From contig NZ_JACHEN010000009.1 in NCBI RefSeq assembly GCF_014205875.1, forward strand, positions 98,772 to 162,771: 64,000 bases of DNA, in the 5' to 3' direction. Position 1 is the stretch's first letter, and every line of letters begins with the position of its first letter. The notes beneath the pieces were generated by a model. The model saw only the letters and a list, made by a program, of their open reading frames with translations. It made no database searches and was not told where the DNA came from. This DNA is from Anaerosolibacter carboniphilus. Its GTDB lineage: Bacteria > Bacillota > Clostridia > Peptostreptococcales > Thermotaleaceae. Position numbers and translations under genes: made by a program. Shown piece after piece: positions 26,921 to 38,067 of the stretch.

Positions 26921-29497
26921 CTAATCATCTAATTGAATAATAGTCAATTGTGCACCTACTTGTGGAGCAGGATCCATGATGAATGAAGTTGTAGTGGAAC
27001 TATTGCGTAGGGCGATTCCATCACCACCTGTGAGACCTAAAATAGCTTCGCCGCTTATTTGGTCCGGTACAGCCAGGATAGCTACTCGTGTGGATGGATC
27101 GACAACTCCATTTACAGCAATAGATATCTCAGCACCTGTGTTTCCTGTCACACTAACGCTGTAGTGAATTTCATAAAAAGCGGTATTTGGAACAGTTATT
27201 CCCGAAGCACCTGCTGTGTGGATGATGCCACCAACGAGAGGTCCGTTGGTATCGAAAAGCACATTTGATCCAGCAGCAACTGTATCATTGACACCTGTAT
27301 CTGCAAGATGGTATACATAGCCGAATGAAGCTAATCCTAAGCCTGTAGCTCCCGTTGCTCCGGTGGCTCCGGTTGCTCCTGTGGCTCCAGTTGCTCCTGT
27401 GGCTCCGGTAGCCCCTGTTGCCCCGGTGGCCCCGGTGGCTCCGGTTGCTCCTGTTGCTCCTGTTGCTCCTGTTGCTCCTGTGGCTCCGGTGGCCCCTGTG
27501 GCTCCAGTTGCTCCTGTAGCTCCTGTTGCTCCTGTGGCTCCGGTAGCCCCTGTTGCCCCTGTGGCCCCTGTGGCTCCGGTTGCTCCAGTTGCTCCGGTAG
27601 CCCCTGTTGCCCCGGTGGCCCCTGTGGCTCCGGTTGCTCCTGTGGCTCCTGTTGCTCCTGTGGCTCCTGTGGCTCCAGTAGCCCCTGTTGCCCCTGTTGC
27701 TCCGGTGGCTCCGGTTGCTCCTGTAGCTCCTGTTGCCCCTGTAGCTCCTGTGGCTCCTGTGGCCCCTGTGGCTCCTGTGGCTCCTGTGGCTCCAGTTGCT
27801 CCTGTGGCTCCGGTTGCTCCTGTTGTCCCTGTGGCCCCTGTGGCTCCAGTTGCCCCTGTTGCTCCGGTGGCTCCGGTTGCTCCAGTGGCTCCAGTTGCTC
27901 CTGTTGCCCCGGTGGCTCCTGTGGCTCCTGTTGCCCCTGTTGCTCCGGTGGCTCCAGTTGCCCCTGTGGCTCCTGTGGCTCCAGTGGCTCCAGTGGCTCC
28001 AGTGGCTCCTGTTGCCCCGGTGGCTCCTGTGGCTCCGGTGGCTCCAGTTGCCCCTGTGGCTCCTGTGGCTCCGGTTGCCCCTGTTGCTCCGGTGGCTCCG
28101 GTGGCTCCTGTGGCTCCAGTTGCCCCTGTGGCTCCTGTGGCTCCAGTGGCTCCAGTGGCTCCAGTGGCTCCTGTTGCTCCTGTGGCTCCGGTGGCTCCTG
28201 TGGCTCCGGTGGCTCCAGTTGCCCCTGTGGCTCCTGTGGCTCCTGTGGCTCCAGTTGCTCCTGTGGCTCCGGTTGCCCCTGTTGCTCCTGTGGCTCCTGT
28301 TGCCCCTGTTGCTCCGGTGGCTCCGGTTGCTCCTGTTGCTCCTGTGGCTCCTGTTGCCCCTGTTGCTCCGGTGGCTCCGGTTGCTCCTGTTGCCCCTGTT
28401 GCTCCGGTGGCTCCTGTTGCTCCAGTTGCTCCTGTTGCCCCTGTAGCTCCTGTGGCCCCTGTTGCCCCTGTAGCTCCTGTGGCTCCTGTGGCTCCTGTTG
28501 CCCCTGTAGCTCCTGTGGCTCCTGTTGCTCCTGTTGCCCCGGTGGCTCCGGTGGCCCCTGTAGCTCCGGTGGCTCCTGTTGCCCCTGTGGCTCCTGTGGC
28601 TCCTGTGGCTCCTGTTGCTCCTGTGGCTCCTGTGGCTCCTGTGGCTCCTGTTGCTCCTGTTGCCCCGGTGGCTCCGGTTGCTCCTGTTGCTCCGGTTGCT
28701 CCTGTTGCTCCGGTGGCCCCTGTAGCTCCTGTGGCTCCGGTTGCCCCTGTAGCTCCTGTGGCTCCGGTTGCTCCGGTTGCCCCGGTGGCTCCGGTTGCTC
28801 CTGTTGCTCCGGTTGCTCCTGTTGCTCCTGTTGCTCCTGTTGCTCCTGTGGCTCCGGTTGCTCCTGTTGCTCCTGTTGCTCCTGTGGCTCCGGTTGCTCC
28901 TGTTGCTCCGGTTGCCCCGGTGGCTCCGGTTGCTCCTGTTGCTCCTGTTGCTCCTGTTGCTCCAGTTGGCCCTATAGCGGATTCAAATTCTACAATGAGA
29001 GTTGGCCAGTTTTGTACGATACCATCATCATATCCTTTAAATCCCATCAAGCTGGTTTGGTTCTCAAAGGTGGTAAGTAAGATTCCATTATTAGAAAAGA
29101 ATCCGTTATACCACGCCCGTACCAGTGGCGTTACATCCAAAAAAATAAAGTTTCCTACGAGTTCGTCAGATAGTACCGTCTCTAGTACAGGTTCCCCTGC
29201 AGGTGGCTGAGTATTCCAAGTCACTGTGTTTTGAGAGAAACTGCTTAATAATCTTAAGGCCGTGAGTGGTTGAATTCCAGGGGCTATCTTTTGGAAAAAT
29301 AAGAGCCTTAATGTGGCGTTTGTAATAATAGACGCCGGTGGAATTGCGCTGATGTCGAAATTTAAAAGACTTCTAAACACATCATTCGGTATTGGAGTTC
29401 GTCCCACAAAAAGATTCTCTTGGGGACCAAAGTTCTGGTTTGGCTGCAACTGTGATACAATGGTTGCATCCAAGGGTGTTAAAAACAGAATAGGCAC
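26921..29497 (-). CDS. Collagen-like spore surface protein 2: DNRLRE, 181-triplet stalk, BclA-type head
   Basis: The longest protein of the window, 858 residues. Residues 1-175 are a DNRLRE domain nearly identical to that of gene 1. Residues 176-718 are 181 uninterrupted collagen triplets, G-P-T once, G-T-T once and otherwise G-A-T. Residues 719-858 form a globular head with [37 protein letters not shown] and [13 protein letters not shown], resembling the trimeric TNF-like C-terminus of Bacillus BclA. Family knowledge: BclA forms the hair-like nap of the exosporium and carries rhamnose-containing O-glycans on Thr. The GTG start has GGAGGGAATGTT upstream, as in gene 1. Confidence 0.9.
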   Translation of the reverse strand: MPILFLTPLDATIVSQLQPNQNFGPQENLFVGRTPIPNDVFRSLLNFDISAIPPASIITNATLRLLFFQKIAPGIQPLTALRLLSSFSQNTVTWNTQPPAGEPVLETVLSDELVGNFIFLDVTPLVRAWYNGFFSNNGILLTTFENQTSLMGFKGYDDGIVQNWPTLIVEFESAIGPTGATGATGATGATGATGATGATGATGATGATGATGATGATGATGATGATGATGATGATGATGATGATGATGATGATGATGATGATGATGATGATGATGATGATGATGATGATGATGATGATGATGATGATGATGATGATGATGATGATGATGATGATGATGATGATGATGATGATGATGATGATGATGATGATGATGATGATGATGATGATGATGATGATGATGATGATGATGATGATGATGATGATGATGATGATGATGATGATGATGATGATGATGATGATGATGATGATGATGATGATGATGATGATGATGATGATGATGATGATGATGATGATGATGATGATGATGATGATGATGATGATGATGATGATGATGATGTTGATGATGATGATGATGATGATGATGATGATGATGATGATGATGATGATGATGATGATGATGATGATGATGATGATGATGATGATGATGATGATGATGATGATGATGATGATGATGATGATGATGATGATGATGATGATGATGATGATGATGATGATGATGLGLASFGYVYHLADTGVNDTVAAGSNVLFDTNGPLVGGIIHTAGASGITVPNTAFYEIHYSVSVTGNTGAEISIAVNGVVDPSTRVAILAVPDQISGEAILGLTGGDGIALRNSSTTTSFIMDPAPQVGAQLTIIQLDD
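27344..28972. repeat. Long 9-bp tandem coding repeat array of collagen stalk 2
   Basis: 1,629 bases of GCTCCNGTN-type units (plus strand), 181 triplets. Higher-order copies are visible: 66 bases starting at 27950 recur exactly at 28112, an offset of 18 units. Such arrays change length easily and may be mis-sized in assemblies. Confidence 0.9.
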
Positions 29498-29582
29498 AAC
29501 ATTCCCTCCTTTAATATTTTTTTGTTGGCCTTTTGTTTTCAGGGACGGGCCCTAAAGTCAACCATTCATCCCTTTTCAGTTC

Positions 29583-29615
29583 ATATTATGTGGACAAACG
29601 ATTATGGTTCCATAA
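29583..29615 (-). promoter_or_regulatory. Candidate SigK-type promoter with inverted repeat, collagen-like gene 2
   Basis: AC (29608-29607), a 16-base spacer and CATAATATG (29590-29582) on the minus strand; TTATGG-TT-CCATAA at 29602-29615 overlaps the -35. The block matches that of gene 1 while the flanking sequence differs, which supports function. Confidence 0.45.
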
Positions 29616-29696
29616 TGTCTTAAATAATTTCCCAGCCATGACCTAGAGTTTTCATAATCAAAGTACTATAGTATCGAAACAAATTGTACTATAAAA

Positions 29697-29740
29697 GCAG
29701 CCCTTTCTCAGTGTTAACCTTACAAACTGAGGTAGACTGC
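29697..29740 (-). terminator. Weak stem-loop downstream of the GT2 gene at 29798
   Basis: An interrupted stem (GCAG and CTCAGT with ACTGAG and CTGC) at the same relative place as the hairpin at 25598, of which it looks like a diverged copy. Confidence 0.4.
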
Positions 29741-29797
29741 CTTCTGAACTTATCTATTTTTTTCATTTAATGATCAATGATAATATTTCGTATTTTA

Positions 29798-30889
29798 CTA
29801 ATCTTTTTCATTCCTTATCTTTAAAATACTCTCAAAATATTGTTTATTATATAAAATGCTTTGGTCATTAGGTCTATAGGATCGTGCTATTTCATTATGC
29901 TCATAAGCTTGCTGATGAAGACCTAAGCGGTCATAGCAGACACATAACTGAAGGTGAGGCAGCCAGGTCCAGCAGGCATGATTTACAAATCCTAAGTTTT
30001 CTCCAGGCTTCTCCAGCTGAGTAGCAATCTTATACCATGCCGCAGCTTGTTTCACCATGTTTTGTCTTAAAAATAAGAAACCGATGCGGCAACAGGCTTC
30101 TGCCCTAGGCGCATCATATTTGAATGATTGTAAACTATACTTCATTGCATTATCCCAATCTTTAAGATGTATATAGATATCTGATAGCTTTCCACATGCA
30201 GCAATATTGTCTTCAAACCATCCCTGACCCGTATCTAGAAATTTAATATAATATTCTGCAGCCTCTTGATGCCGTTGATGATCCAAAAGCTCATTGGCAT
30301 AATAGTATAAATCTCTCGGAGAAAATACTTCACCTCTTGCCAATCGCCTCTCATATATTTCTATATTGCGATTCCCAGTATCTGCACGTTCTTTTTTATG
30401 TGTAACCGCTATATCGCTATTAAAAATAACTCCTCCTACTACTAAACACTCATGTACAGCTCCTTCCCATCGAAAATTTCGAGATCGTTTCACAAGACGA
30501 TTTCTTCTTAGACTTGAGATTACATTTCCCTTTGCATCGAAGGCTAAATTATAGTGCATGGTTACTGAATCTACAGAAGGATCTAGAGTCTTTTTTAGAT
30601 CTAAAAGCTTTTGCTGATCCTCCTCCATGAATACATCGTCTGCATCAAGCCATAAAATGTATTCCTTAGAGGCTTTACTGAAAGCAAAATTACGGGCTGC
30701 GGCAAATTCGTCAATCCACTCAAAATCGTATACTTTATCTGTATACTGTTTGGCTATTTTCTTTGTCTGATCTTCAGAGCCTGTATCTACAATGATAATT
30801 TCATCTGCAATTTCCTTGACTGAATCCAAACATCTGGCAAGTACTTTCTCTTCATTTTTCACGATCATGCATAAACTGATCGTTGGCAT
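29798..30889 (-). CDS. GT2 glycosyltransferase with TPR-like C-terminus, partner of collagen-like gene 3
   Basis: A 363-residue paralogue of the gene at 25697: SLCMIVKNEEKVLARC, IIIVDTGSEDQT, DEFAAARNFAFSKA, LWLDADDVFM (DxDD), then TPR-like helices (ELLDHQRHQEAAEYYIKFL, IGFLFLRQNMVKQAAAWYK). The ATG is preceded by GAGGTGGT. It is the third copy of the collagen-plus-transferase module, downstream of the BclB-type collagen gene, with its own terminator and a SigE-like promoter motif. The donor sugar is unknown. Confidence 0.82.
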   Translation of the reverse strand: MPTISLCMIVKNEEKVLARCLDSVKEIADEIIIVDTGSEDQTKKIAKQYTDKVYDFEWIDEFAAARNFAFSKASKEYILWLDADDVFMEEDQQKLLDLKKTLDPSVDSVTMHYNLAFDAKGNVISSLRRNRLVKRSRNFRWEGAVHECLVVGGVIFNSDIAVTHKKERADTGNRNIEIYERRLARGEVFSPRDLYYYANELLDHQRHQEAAEYYIKFLDTGQGWFEDNIAACGKLSDIYIHLKDWDNAMKYSLQSFKYDAPRAEACCRIGFLFLRQNMVKQAAAWYKIATQLEKPGENLGFVNHACWTWLPHLQLCVCYDRLGLHQQAYEHNEIARSYRPNDQSILYNKQYFESILKIRNEKD

Positions 30890-30930
30890 ATAACCACCTC
30901 ATCAATCCTAATATCATAACATCTCAATAT

Positions 30931-30958
30931 ATCGTATTTTCATATTTGCAGTTATGTG
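30931..30958 (-). promoter_or_regulatory. Weak SigE-type promoter candidate for the GT2 gene at 30889
   Basis: CACATA (30958-30953), a 14-base spacer and AATACGAT (30938-30931) on the minus strand. The -10 is poorer than upstream of 26788, but the surrounding CAAATATGA block is shared. Confidence 0.3.
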
Positions 30959-31057
30959 AGCGAAACATTTTAAGATTAAATCTTTTTCAGACAAAGTTAA
31001 ATATTGCATAATTTTACGCTTCTCAAATTCATACCCTTTTTTCTAGTAAACAAATGA

Positions 31058-31079
31058 AGACCCAGCAATCGTTGGGTCT
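31058..31079 (-). terminator. Terminator of collagen-like gene 3
   Basis: AGACCCA pairs with TGGGTCT around a short loop; on the minus strand it is followed by TCATTTGTTT. It lies 33 bases past the stop at 31112. Confidence 0.7.
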
Positions 31080-31111
31080 CCATTCATGTTGGGCTTTGTT
31101 AGAAAACTAGA

Positions 31112-32533
<1,422 letters not shown>

Positions 32534-32534
32534 A

Positions 32535-32602
32535 ATAATCCCTCCATTCTTTGCACTATCAACAACTTGAAAATTCTACACGATGCTCTTTATAATCCCT
32601 CC
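32535..32602 (-). other. Leader of collagen-like gene 3 with duplicated ribosome-binding sequence
   Basis: The 11-base sequence GGAGGGATTAT occurs at 32545-32535, where it serves the TTG start, and again 57 bases upstream at 32602-32592, directly after a hairpin. The upstream copy has no open frame of useful length. The remainder of the 32534-32932 gap is A+T-rich with no gene; no convincing SigK motif was found here. Confidence 0.5.
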
Positions 32603-32860
32603 TTTACTCGTTCAGTAAAGTAGTGTGCTAAAAATGTTAATAGTAAATTAACCCCTTCAGGGCTTTGTCCCAATACATATATATTCTTTTAAAGAATAAT
32701 GGTTACAAATTAAAGGATAAATATTATAATTCCGCCTATTCTTTTTATTTGAAAGTAAAAAACTTATACTTTTCATCTGTTTAATTTTATATAAGTTCTT
32801 TCATAAAAAGCCAAAATTTCAATAGCTTCCATCACAGCTGATAAAAGATGGATAAAAAAA

Positions 32861-32899
32861 TACAGTAGCTCACCGTTCTAATAACGTTGTTCTACTGTA
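32861..32899 (-). terminator. Terminator of ttcA
   Basis: An 8-bp outer stem (TACAGTAG with CTACTGTA) and an inner CGTT/AACG pair, followed on the minus strand by TTTTTTT. Confidence 0.85.
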
Positions 32900-32932
32900 T
32901 TCACAATCACTCATACTCTATTTGCTAGCATT

Positions 32933-33799
32933 CTATTCATCAAAGTATGAATCTAAATATGAATGATGTTTTCCATCTTGATCCCAACCCAAAATGGCAT
33001 CCATATTCACATTCTGAGCTGCCTTAAAGATCGATTTATCAACATCTTTGAAAGCACCTTTTAAATTTTTGATTAATTCCTTGATTTCATATCTTTTATT
33101 TCCAGTCTTTTCAGCCGCCACCATGCAAGCACAATTCAGTGGCCATATCCCACTTTCTTGGGTGAAGTATTCAATATATTTCTCCTCTATATAATACATA
33201 GGACGAATAAGTTCTAGCCCCTTAAAATTTGACGATCGGAGCCTAGGCAACATCGTTTTAAAACATCCCGTATAGAGCATATTTAACATCGTCGTCTCAA
33301 TCACATCGTTAAAATGGTGGCCCAAAGCAAGTTTATTACATCCTAATTCCTGAGCTTTATTATATAATGCACCACGCCGCATTTTCGCACACATATAGCA
33401 GGGATAATCCTTGGCAATATTATCTACAATGCGAAAAATTCCTGAATCATAGATCTGGATATGTATGTCCAGGTAATTGCAATTCTCTATCATTAACCTC
33501 TTTATATCCCCATGATAGCCCGGGTCCATAACGATGAACTCAAGTTCAAAATTATTTTCACCATGTCTCTTTAGCTCCTGAAACAGCTTTGCCATCAACA
33601 TGCTGTCCTTACCACCGGAAATGGCTACAGCAACTTTATCTCCAGGTTCAATCATTTTATAGTCTTTTAATGCCTTTATAAATTTCGACCAAATTTGTTT
33701 TCTATATTTCGTAATTAAGCTTCGCTCTATTTCTTGTAGGGACTTCCTTTCTTCAAAGGGAATCAATATCTCGCAGCCCTTCCCTGCAATGTCACTCAT
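32933..33799 (-). CDS. ttcA: tRNA 2-thiocytidine synthase-like PP-loop ATPase
   Basis: TtcA activates cytidine 32 of tRNA by adenylation and inserts sulfur using an iron-sulfur cluster. The 288-residue protein has the PP-loop VAISGGKDSM (near residue 60), the CYMCAKMRRGALY cysteine pair with its following helix, and LGHHFNDVIET; a third Cys is in PLNCACM near residue 228. The ATG at 33799 is preferred to a TTG four codons earlier. Related PP-loop proteins differ in target base, so the exact modification is likely but not certain. It is not obviously linked to the spore genes. Confidence 0.8.
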   Translation of the reverse strand: MSDIAGKGCEILIPFEERKSLQEIERSLITKYRKQIWSKFIKALKDYKMIEPGDKVAVAISGGKDSMLMAKLFQELKRHGENNFELEFIVMDPGYHGDIKRLMIENCNYLDIHIQIYDSGIFRIVDNIAKDYPCYMCAKMRRGALYNKAQELGCNKLALGHHFNDVIETTMLNMLYTGCFKTMLPRLRSSNFKGLELIRPMYYIEEKYIEYFTQESGIWPLNCACMVAAEKTGNKRYEIKELIKNLKGAFKDVDKSIFKAAQNVNMDAILGWDQDGKHHSYLDSYFDE

Positions 33800-33920
33800 T
33801 CTATCACCCAACCTTTCACGAAAAATATTATAACATCTCTCAATGCTTTTGTCTTAGAAAAAAATAGGCTAAAAGAATGATGAACTGCCTTCAAAAAGGT
33901 TCCTATCTTAAAAGATACTT

Positions 33921-35285
33921 CTAGTTGGATTTTCTCCGTTGACTGCTCTTTGTTCTGGTACTCTGATTTCTCGTATTGATCTTCTTTCCAGAAGTATTCC
34001 TTTTCTCCTCATTTTTTCTTTTTTCATTAGGTCCTCTTTTAAAAGATTCACCTTTATTTTTATTGTGTTCAGTTCGCCCTCTCTTTTGGCTGCTTTTGAA
34101 CTTTCTGTCTTTTTCTTCTGAATAATTTCGTCCATCATTTTTTCTCTTTTGATTGACCTCAAACTCTTTCTCCTTCGTGAGTTTTCGTTTTTTAATCGTC
34201 ATTTGAATCGTTTTTTCGATCATATGCAAGTCTTCATAATCCTTAGGTGTCACGAAGGTTACTGCCACTCCTGTCTGCCCGGCTCTTCCCGTTCGACCAA
34301 TACGGTGAACGTAGCTTTCTGCATCCTGAGGTATGTCATAATTGAAAACATGGGTGATTCCCTCAATATCCAAACCCCTGGCAGCTACATCTGTAGCTAC
34401 AAGCAAAGGTATTTCCATATTTCTAAAGCTTTTCATTACTTTTTCTCGTTTTGCTTGGGTCAAATCACCGTGCAGTTCATCAGATTGATACCCACGCTCG
34501 CCGAGCGCTTGGTTAAGAGCAGTAACCCTTCGCTTTGTTCGGCAGAAAATGATGGCCATAAAAGGCTTGTATTCATCAATCATTCGACATAGAGCATCTT
34601 GTTTCCCTCTATCTGTTGTGTCAATTACGATTTGATCTATTTCATCTAACGTAATACGATTGCTTTTTGTTGCAATCTGCATAGGTTCTTTCATGTACCG
34701 AGAAGCCAATTCACGCACTCCTTTTGGCATGGTAGCTGAAAAGCACATGGTTTGTCTCTCTTTCCCTGTATGCCGAATGATTGTCTCTACCTCTTTTAAA
34801 AATCCCATGTGGAGCATCTGATCAGCCTCATCCAACACCAACTTATCTAGTTTGCTAAAATCGACAGTCTTTCTTCTTAAATGATCCAGCAACCTTCCTG
34901 GTGTTCCAATGACCATATGAATATTGCCCTTTAACTTTCTTACTTGCTGCTCCACATCTTGTCCACCATACGCAGCTAGTATTTTTATATCTTTCACTGA
35001 TGCCAGCTTCCTAGCCTCAGCAGTAATCTGTATGGCTAGTTCCCTGGTAGGCGTAATCACAAGGGTTTGTACACTGGATTTATTTACATCCACGGTTTCC
35101 ATGGCAGGCAATAAAAAGGCCAAGGTTTTTCCTGTGCCTGTTTGGGCTTGTGCAATGACATCCCTACCCTCTAACAGAATGGGAATTGTCTCTTCTTGAA
35201 TCGGTGTTGCCTCAGATATTCCTTGTTCCTGTAATGCATCGCATAATTCTTTGCTAATTCCAAGTAATTTAAAGTTCATCTTCAT
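33921..35285 (-). CDS. DEAD-box RNA helicase
   Basis: An ATP-dependent RNA helicase of the CshA/DeaD type, active in ribosome assembly and RNA turnover, often in the cold. The 454 residues show all motifs in order: Q motif ([10 protein letters not shown]), AQTGTGKT (Walker A), [18 protein letters not shown] in [31 protein letters not shown] and [10 protein letters not shown]. From about residue 370 the tail is Lys/Arg/Asn-rich, low in complexity and probably disordered RNA-binding sequence. AAAGG precedes the ATG. Confidence 0.93.
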   Translation of the reverse strand: MKMNFKLLGISKELCDALQEQGISEATPIQEETIPILLEGRDVIAQAQTGTGKTLAFLLPAMETVDVNKSSVQTLVITPTRELAIQITAEARKLASVKDIKILAAYGGQDVEQQVRKLKGNIHMVIGTPGRLLDHLRRKTVDFSKLDKLVLDEADQMLHMGFLKEVETIIRHTGKERQTMCFSATMPKGVRELASRYMKEPMQIATKSNRITLDEIDQIVIDTTDRGKQDALCRMIDEYKPFMAIIFCRTKRRVTALNQALGERGYQSDELHGDLTQAKREKVMKSFRNMEIPLLVATDVAARGLDIEGITHVFNYDIPQDAESYVHRIGRTGRAGQTGVAVTFVTPKDYEDLHMIEKTIQMTIKKRKLTKEKEFEVNQKRKNDGRNYSEEKDRKFKSSQKRGRTEHNKNKGESFKRGPNEKRKNEEKRNTSGKKINTRNQSTRTKSSQRRKSN

Positions 35286-35470
35286 AGTAACGACCTTTCT
35301 TTTTTATTTATTATAAGTATTCCTAACTTAATTCATTCTACTTCTCTTAAATGAATTCTATCTTCTGTCCTTATTCTGCTTTTGTTCCCAAAGAAGCCCA
35401 GTATTCATATAATATATGTAATCCAACAAAAATTCAATAAGGAGAAATCCGATCTGGCGGAGGGAAAAAA

Positions 35471-36061
35471 ATGAATAGACTTATCTATGAACGATACGTT
35501 AAAGATTTTCAAATCAATCTATTGGATTGCAAGCTCCTTGGAAGGGGACACAACGGCATTGTCTATATGCTTCCTGAGGGTAAGATTATTAAGATTTGTT
35601 TCGAGCCGGAATCGTGTGAAAAAGAATATGCTATTTTAAAAAGAGTAGCCAGAAGTAAATATTTTCCAAGGGTTTACGGCATGAATGGCAACTACATGAT
35701 CCGTGATTATGTTGAAGGAATCATTTTGAAAGACTATATCAAAGAATACGGTCTAGATAGAAATCTATCCATCAAGCTCATAGAACTATTAAAGGAATTT
35801 AAGCGGTTGCGTTTTTCTAAAATCGACTTACGATGCAAAGATATCATCATTCAACCCAATGGTAATTTGATGGTCATCGACCCTAAAAAGTTTTATTCAA
35901 AAAAGAGAAATTTCCCAAGGCATTTATCCAAAGGTCTTTATAAACTAGGTGTATTGGATTATTTTATGTCCGTTGTTAAAGATGTAAGTCCCCAACTCTA
36001 TAAACAATGGTATTTGGAAATTGATAACTATATTCAAGAGAAAAAAGAAGAACTTGATTAA
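35471..36061 (+). CDS. Small protein-kinase-fold protein
   Basis: A 196-residue protein with the start of a kinase fold: LLGRGHNGIVY (glycine loop near residue 22), IIKICFE (the Lys position), CEKEYAIL (helix C Glu) and MIRDYVEGI (hinge). The usual HRD is not intact; the corresponding stretch is SKIDLRCKDIIIQPNGNLMVIDPKKF, where VIDPK stands at the DFG place and keeps the Asp. Size resembles Bacillus YrzF/YbdM-type small kinases. GGAGGGAAAAAA gives a strong start. Activity and substrate are unknown; it could be a kinase or a non-catalytic relative. Confidence 0.65.
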   Translation: MNRLIYERYVKDFQINLLDCKLLGRGHNGIVYMLPEGKIIKICFEPESCEKEYAILKRVARSKYFPRVYGMNGNYMIRDYVEGIILKDYIKEYGLDRNLSIKLIELLKEFKRLRFSKIDLRCKDIIIQPNGNLMVIDPKKFYSKKRNFPRHLSKGLYKLGVLDYFMSVVKDVSPQLYKQWYLEIDNYIQEKKEELD

Positions 36062-36064
36062 CGT

Positions 36065-36128
36065 GAATATTAGAAAAAAGATGTCCTACAGAATAAAAAT
36101 TCCACAGGACATCTTTTTTCTAATATTC
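36065..36128. terminator. Bidirectional terminator, 23-bp perfect stem
   Basis: 36065-36087 pairs perfectly with 36106-36128 around an 18-base loop, with A-runs on the left arm and T-runs on the right. It lies between convergent genes ending at 36061 and 36172. Confidence 0.9.
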
Positions 36129-36171
36129 ATCTTTGAACAAGTCAAAACCATATAAAGTATATTATGAATCG

Positions 36172-38067
36172 TTATATACCTACATTTTTAAACTGGTTGA
36201 AATATAAACTATGATACAAACCCTTCTTTTGCATGAGACTATCGTGATCTCCACACTCCACAATTTCGCCTTTATTTATCACCATAATCCTATCAGCATT
36301 TCGAATCGTACTCAATCTATGGGCAATAATAAAGCTGGTTCGTGACTTTACAAGCTTAAGCATGGCCTCTTGTATGTGTAATTCAGTACGAGTATCCACA
36401 TTACTAGTCGCCTCGTCTAATATGAGTATGGAGGGATTCGCCAGCAGGGCCCGCGCTATCGCTAAAAGCTGTTTTTGACCCTGACTAAGATTCCCACCAT
36501 TTTCCGTAATCGTGGTCTCATATCCTTTTGGCATTCTCCGTACAAATCCATCAGCATTGGCTAATTCAGCAGCTAATTCAACCTCCTCATCTGACGCATC
36601 CAACCGCCCATATCTGATATTATCTCGAATTGTACCTGTGAATAAATATGTATCCTGCAGTACCACTCCGAAACAATTTCCTAAGCTTTTTCGCGTATAT
36701 TCTCTAACATCTATGCCATCAATAGAAATACTTCCACTGCTTACATCGTAAAACCGAGTGAGTAAACTTATAATTGTAGTCTTCCCCGCTCCAGTGGGGC
36801 CTACAAGAGCAACATTGCTGCCTGGTAAAACTTCAAAATTCATTTTTTCAATGATGGGAATATCCTGCTGGTAGCCAAAGGTCACATCTCGAAAAGCTAC
36901 ATGCCCTTTTGGGTTCGCCAAAATTTTTGCTCCAGGCACATCTTCTGGTTCCTCAGCTTCATCAAGCACCTCAAATACTCGCTCTGCTCCAGCGATTGCT
37001 GATTGTAATGTATTATATATACTGGATATCTCATTTAAGGGTCTTACAAACTGCCTTGAATAACTTAAAAAACTAGCAATAATACCTATCGTTATCATAT
37101 TTCTAACTGCTAAGACCCCTCCCACACCTGCAACCAAGGAAAATCCAATATTATTGATCACGTTCATCAACGGCATAATAAATCCTGACCATATCTGGGC
37201 CTTTATCCCAACATTACACAATTGGTCATTTATATCATCAAACTCCTCAATTACTTTTTCCTCATGATGAAAAGCTTTTACGACGAAAATTCCTGATATG
37301 GTTTCCTCGATATGTCCATTTAATCTACCTAGTTTTTGCTGCTGTTCTTTAAAAAATACTTTTGTTTTTGCTGCCGTTAACCGAGATACAACAAAAACCA
37401 ATGGAATCGTAATAATGCTAGCCAATGTTAACAATGGACTTAGCAACAACATCATATAAAGAGATCCACTTATAATAAATGCACTTGATAGTAGCTGTAT
37501 AGTTGATTGAGATATGGTAGCACTCACATTTTCTATATCATTGGACAATCTGCTCATGATCTCCCCATGGGTATGCAGATCAAAAAAAGAGATTGGAAGT
37601 TTTTGAAGCTTGTCAAACAATGCAGTACGCAGCCTTTGCACAATACGCTGAGAAACACCCGCCATGAACCAACCTTGAAGAAAGCTAATAATGGCATCTA
37701 TTACGTATACGAGAAAGAGAGCTATTACAATAACTTCTAGAAAATGACCTCCTATGCCTTCATTTTCACGAACCATTTCATCTATGGCTCTGCCGATTAG
37801 AAAAGGTACTGATAATCCTAAAACAGCGCTTACAATCACCAATAGGAACAACATTACAATGTATTTTCGTTCATCCCCGAAATAAGTCCATAACCTTTTC
37901 ATGGTTCCTCTAAAGTTCTTTGCTTTCTCCGTAGACCTTCCATGATGGCCTCTCCCGAGCCTTAGATAGTTGTTAAAGCTTTTACCTATATCTTTCTGTA
38001 GATTAGAGTTTAAACCTATCTTCTCATCGTTCGTACTTTCCTTTTCTTCTCCCTTCCTATATTCCAT
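36172..38067 (-). CDS. ABC exporter half-transporter, canonical ATPase site (BmrD-like)
   Basis: A 631-residue fusion of a six-helix membrane domain (about residues 70-370) and an ATPase domain (about 385-625). The ATPase has ALVGPTGAGKTT (Walker A), LSQGQKQLLAIARALL (signature) and ILILDEATSNVD (Walker B with catalytic Glu). An N-terminal extension of about 60 charged residues resembles the long N-terminus of BmrD/YheH. It overlaps the upstream gene by 11 bases, and AAGGGAGGG inside that gene serves as its binding site. The pair would form a heterodimeric exporter for drugs, lipids or peptides; the substrate is unknown. Confidence 0.87.
   Translation of the reverse strand: MEYRKGEEKESTNDEKIGLNSNLQKDIGKSFNNYLRLGRGHHGRSTEKAKNFRGTMKRLWTYFGDERKYIVMLFLLVIVSAVLGLSVPFLIGRAIDEMVRENEGIGGHFLEVIVIALFLVYVIDAIISFLQGWFMAGVSQRIVQRLRTALFDKLQKLPISFFDLHTHGEIMSRLSNDIENVSATISQSTIQLLSSAFIISGSLYMMLLLSPLLTLASIITIPLVFVVSRLTAAKTKVFFKEQQQKLGRLNGHIEETISGIFVVKAFHHEEKVIEEFDDINDQLCNVGIKAQIWSGFIMPLMNVINNIGFSLVAGVGGVLAVRNMITIGIIASFLSYSRQFVRPLNEISSIYNTLQSAIAGAERVFEVLDEAEEPEDVPGAKILANPKGHVAFRDVTFGYQQDIPIIEKMNFEVLPGSNVALVGPTGAGKTTIISLLTRFYDVSSGSISIDGIDVREYTRKSLGNCFGVVLQDTYLFTGTIRDNIRYGRLDASDEEVELAAELANADGFVRRMPKGYETTITENGGNLSQGQKQLLAIARALLANPSILILDEATSNVDTRTELHIQEAMLKLVKSRTSFIIAHRLSTIRNADRIMVINKGEIVECGDHDSLMQKKGLYHSLYFNQFKNVGI

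Noticed and set aside
27344..28972. Short direct repeats that could suggest a CRISPR array
   Set aside because: The 9-base units are contiguous with no spacers and encode collagen triplets in frame.
27363..29210. Long plus-strand frame translating as APVAPV repeats (and similar frames at 24461-25039 and 31146-32066)
   Set aside because: These are the antisense of the G-A-T collagen arrays; they lack ribosome binding sites and the minus-strand frames have family-typical domains at both ends.
33908..34162. 84-residue Lys-rich frame in the helicase tail
   Set aside because: It is a shifted reading of the low-complexity C-terminal tail of the DEAD-box gene.
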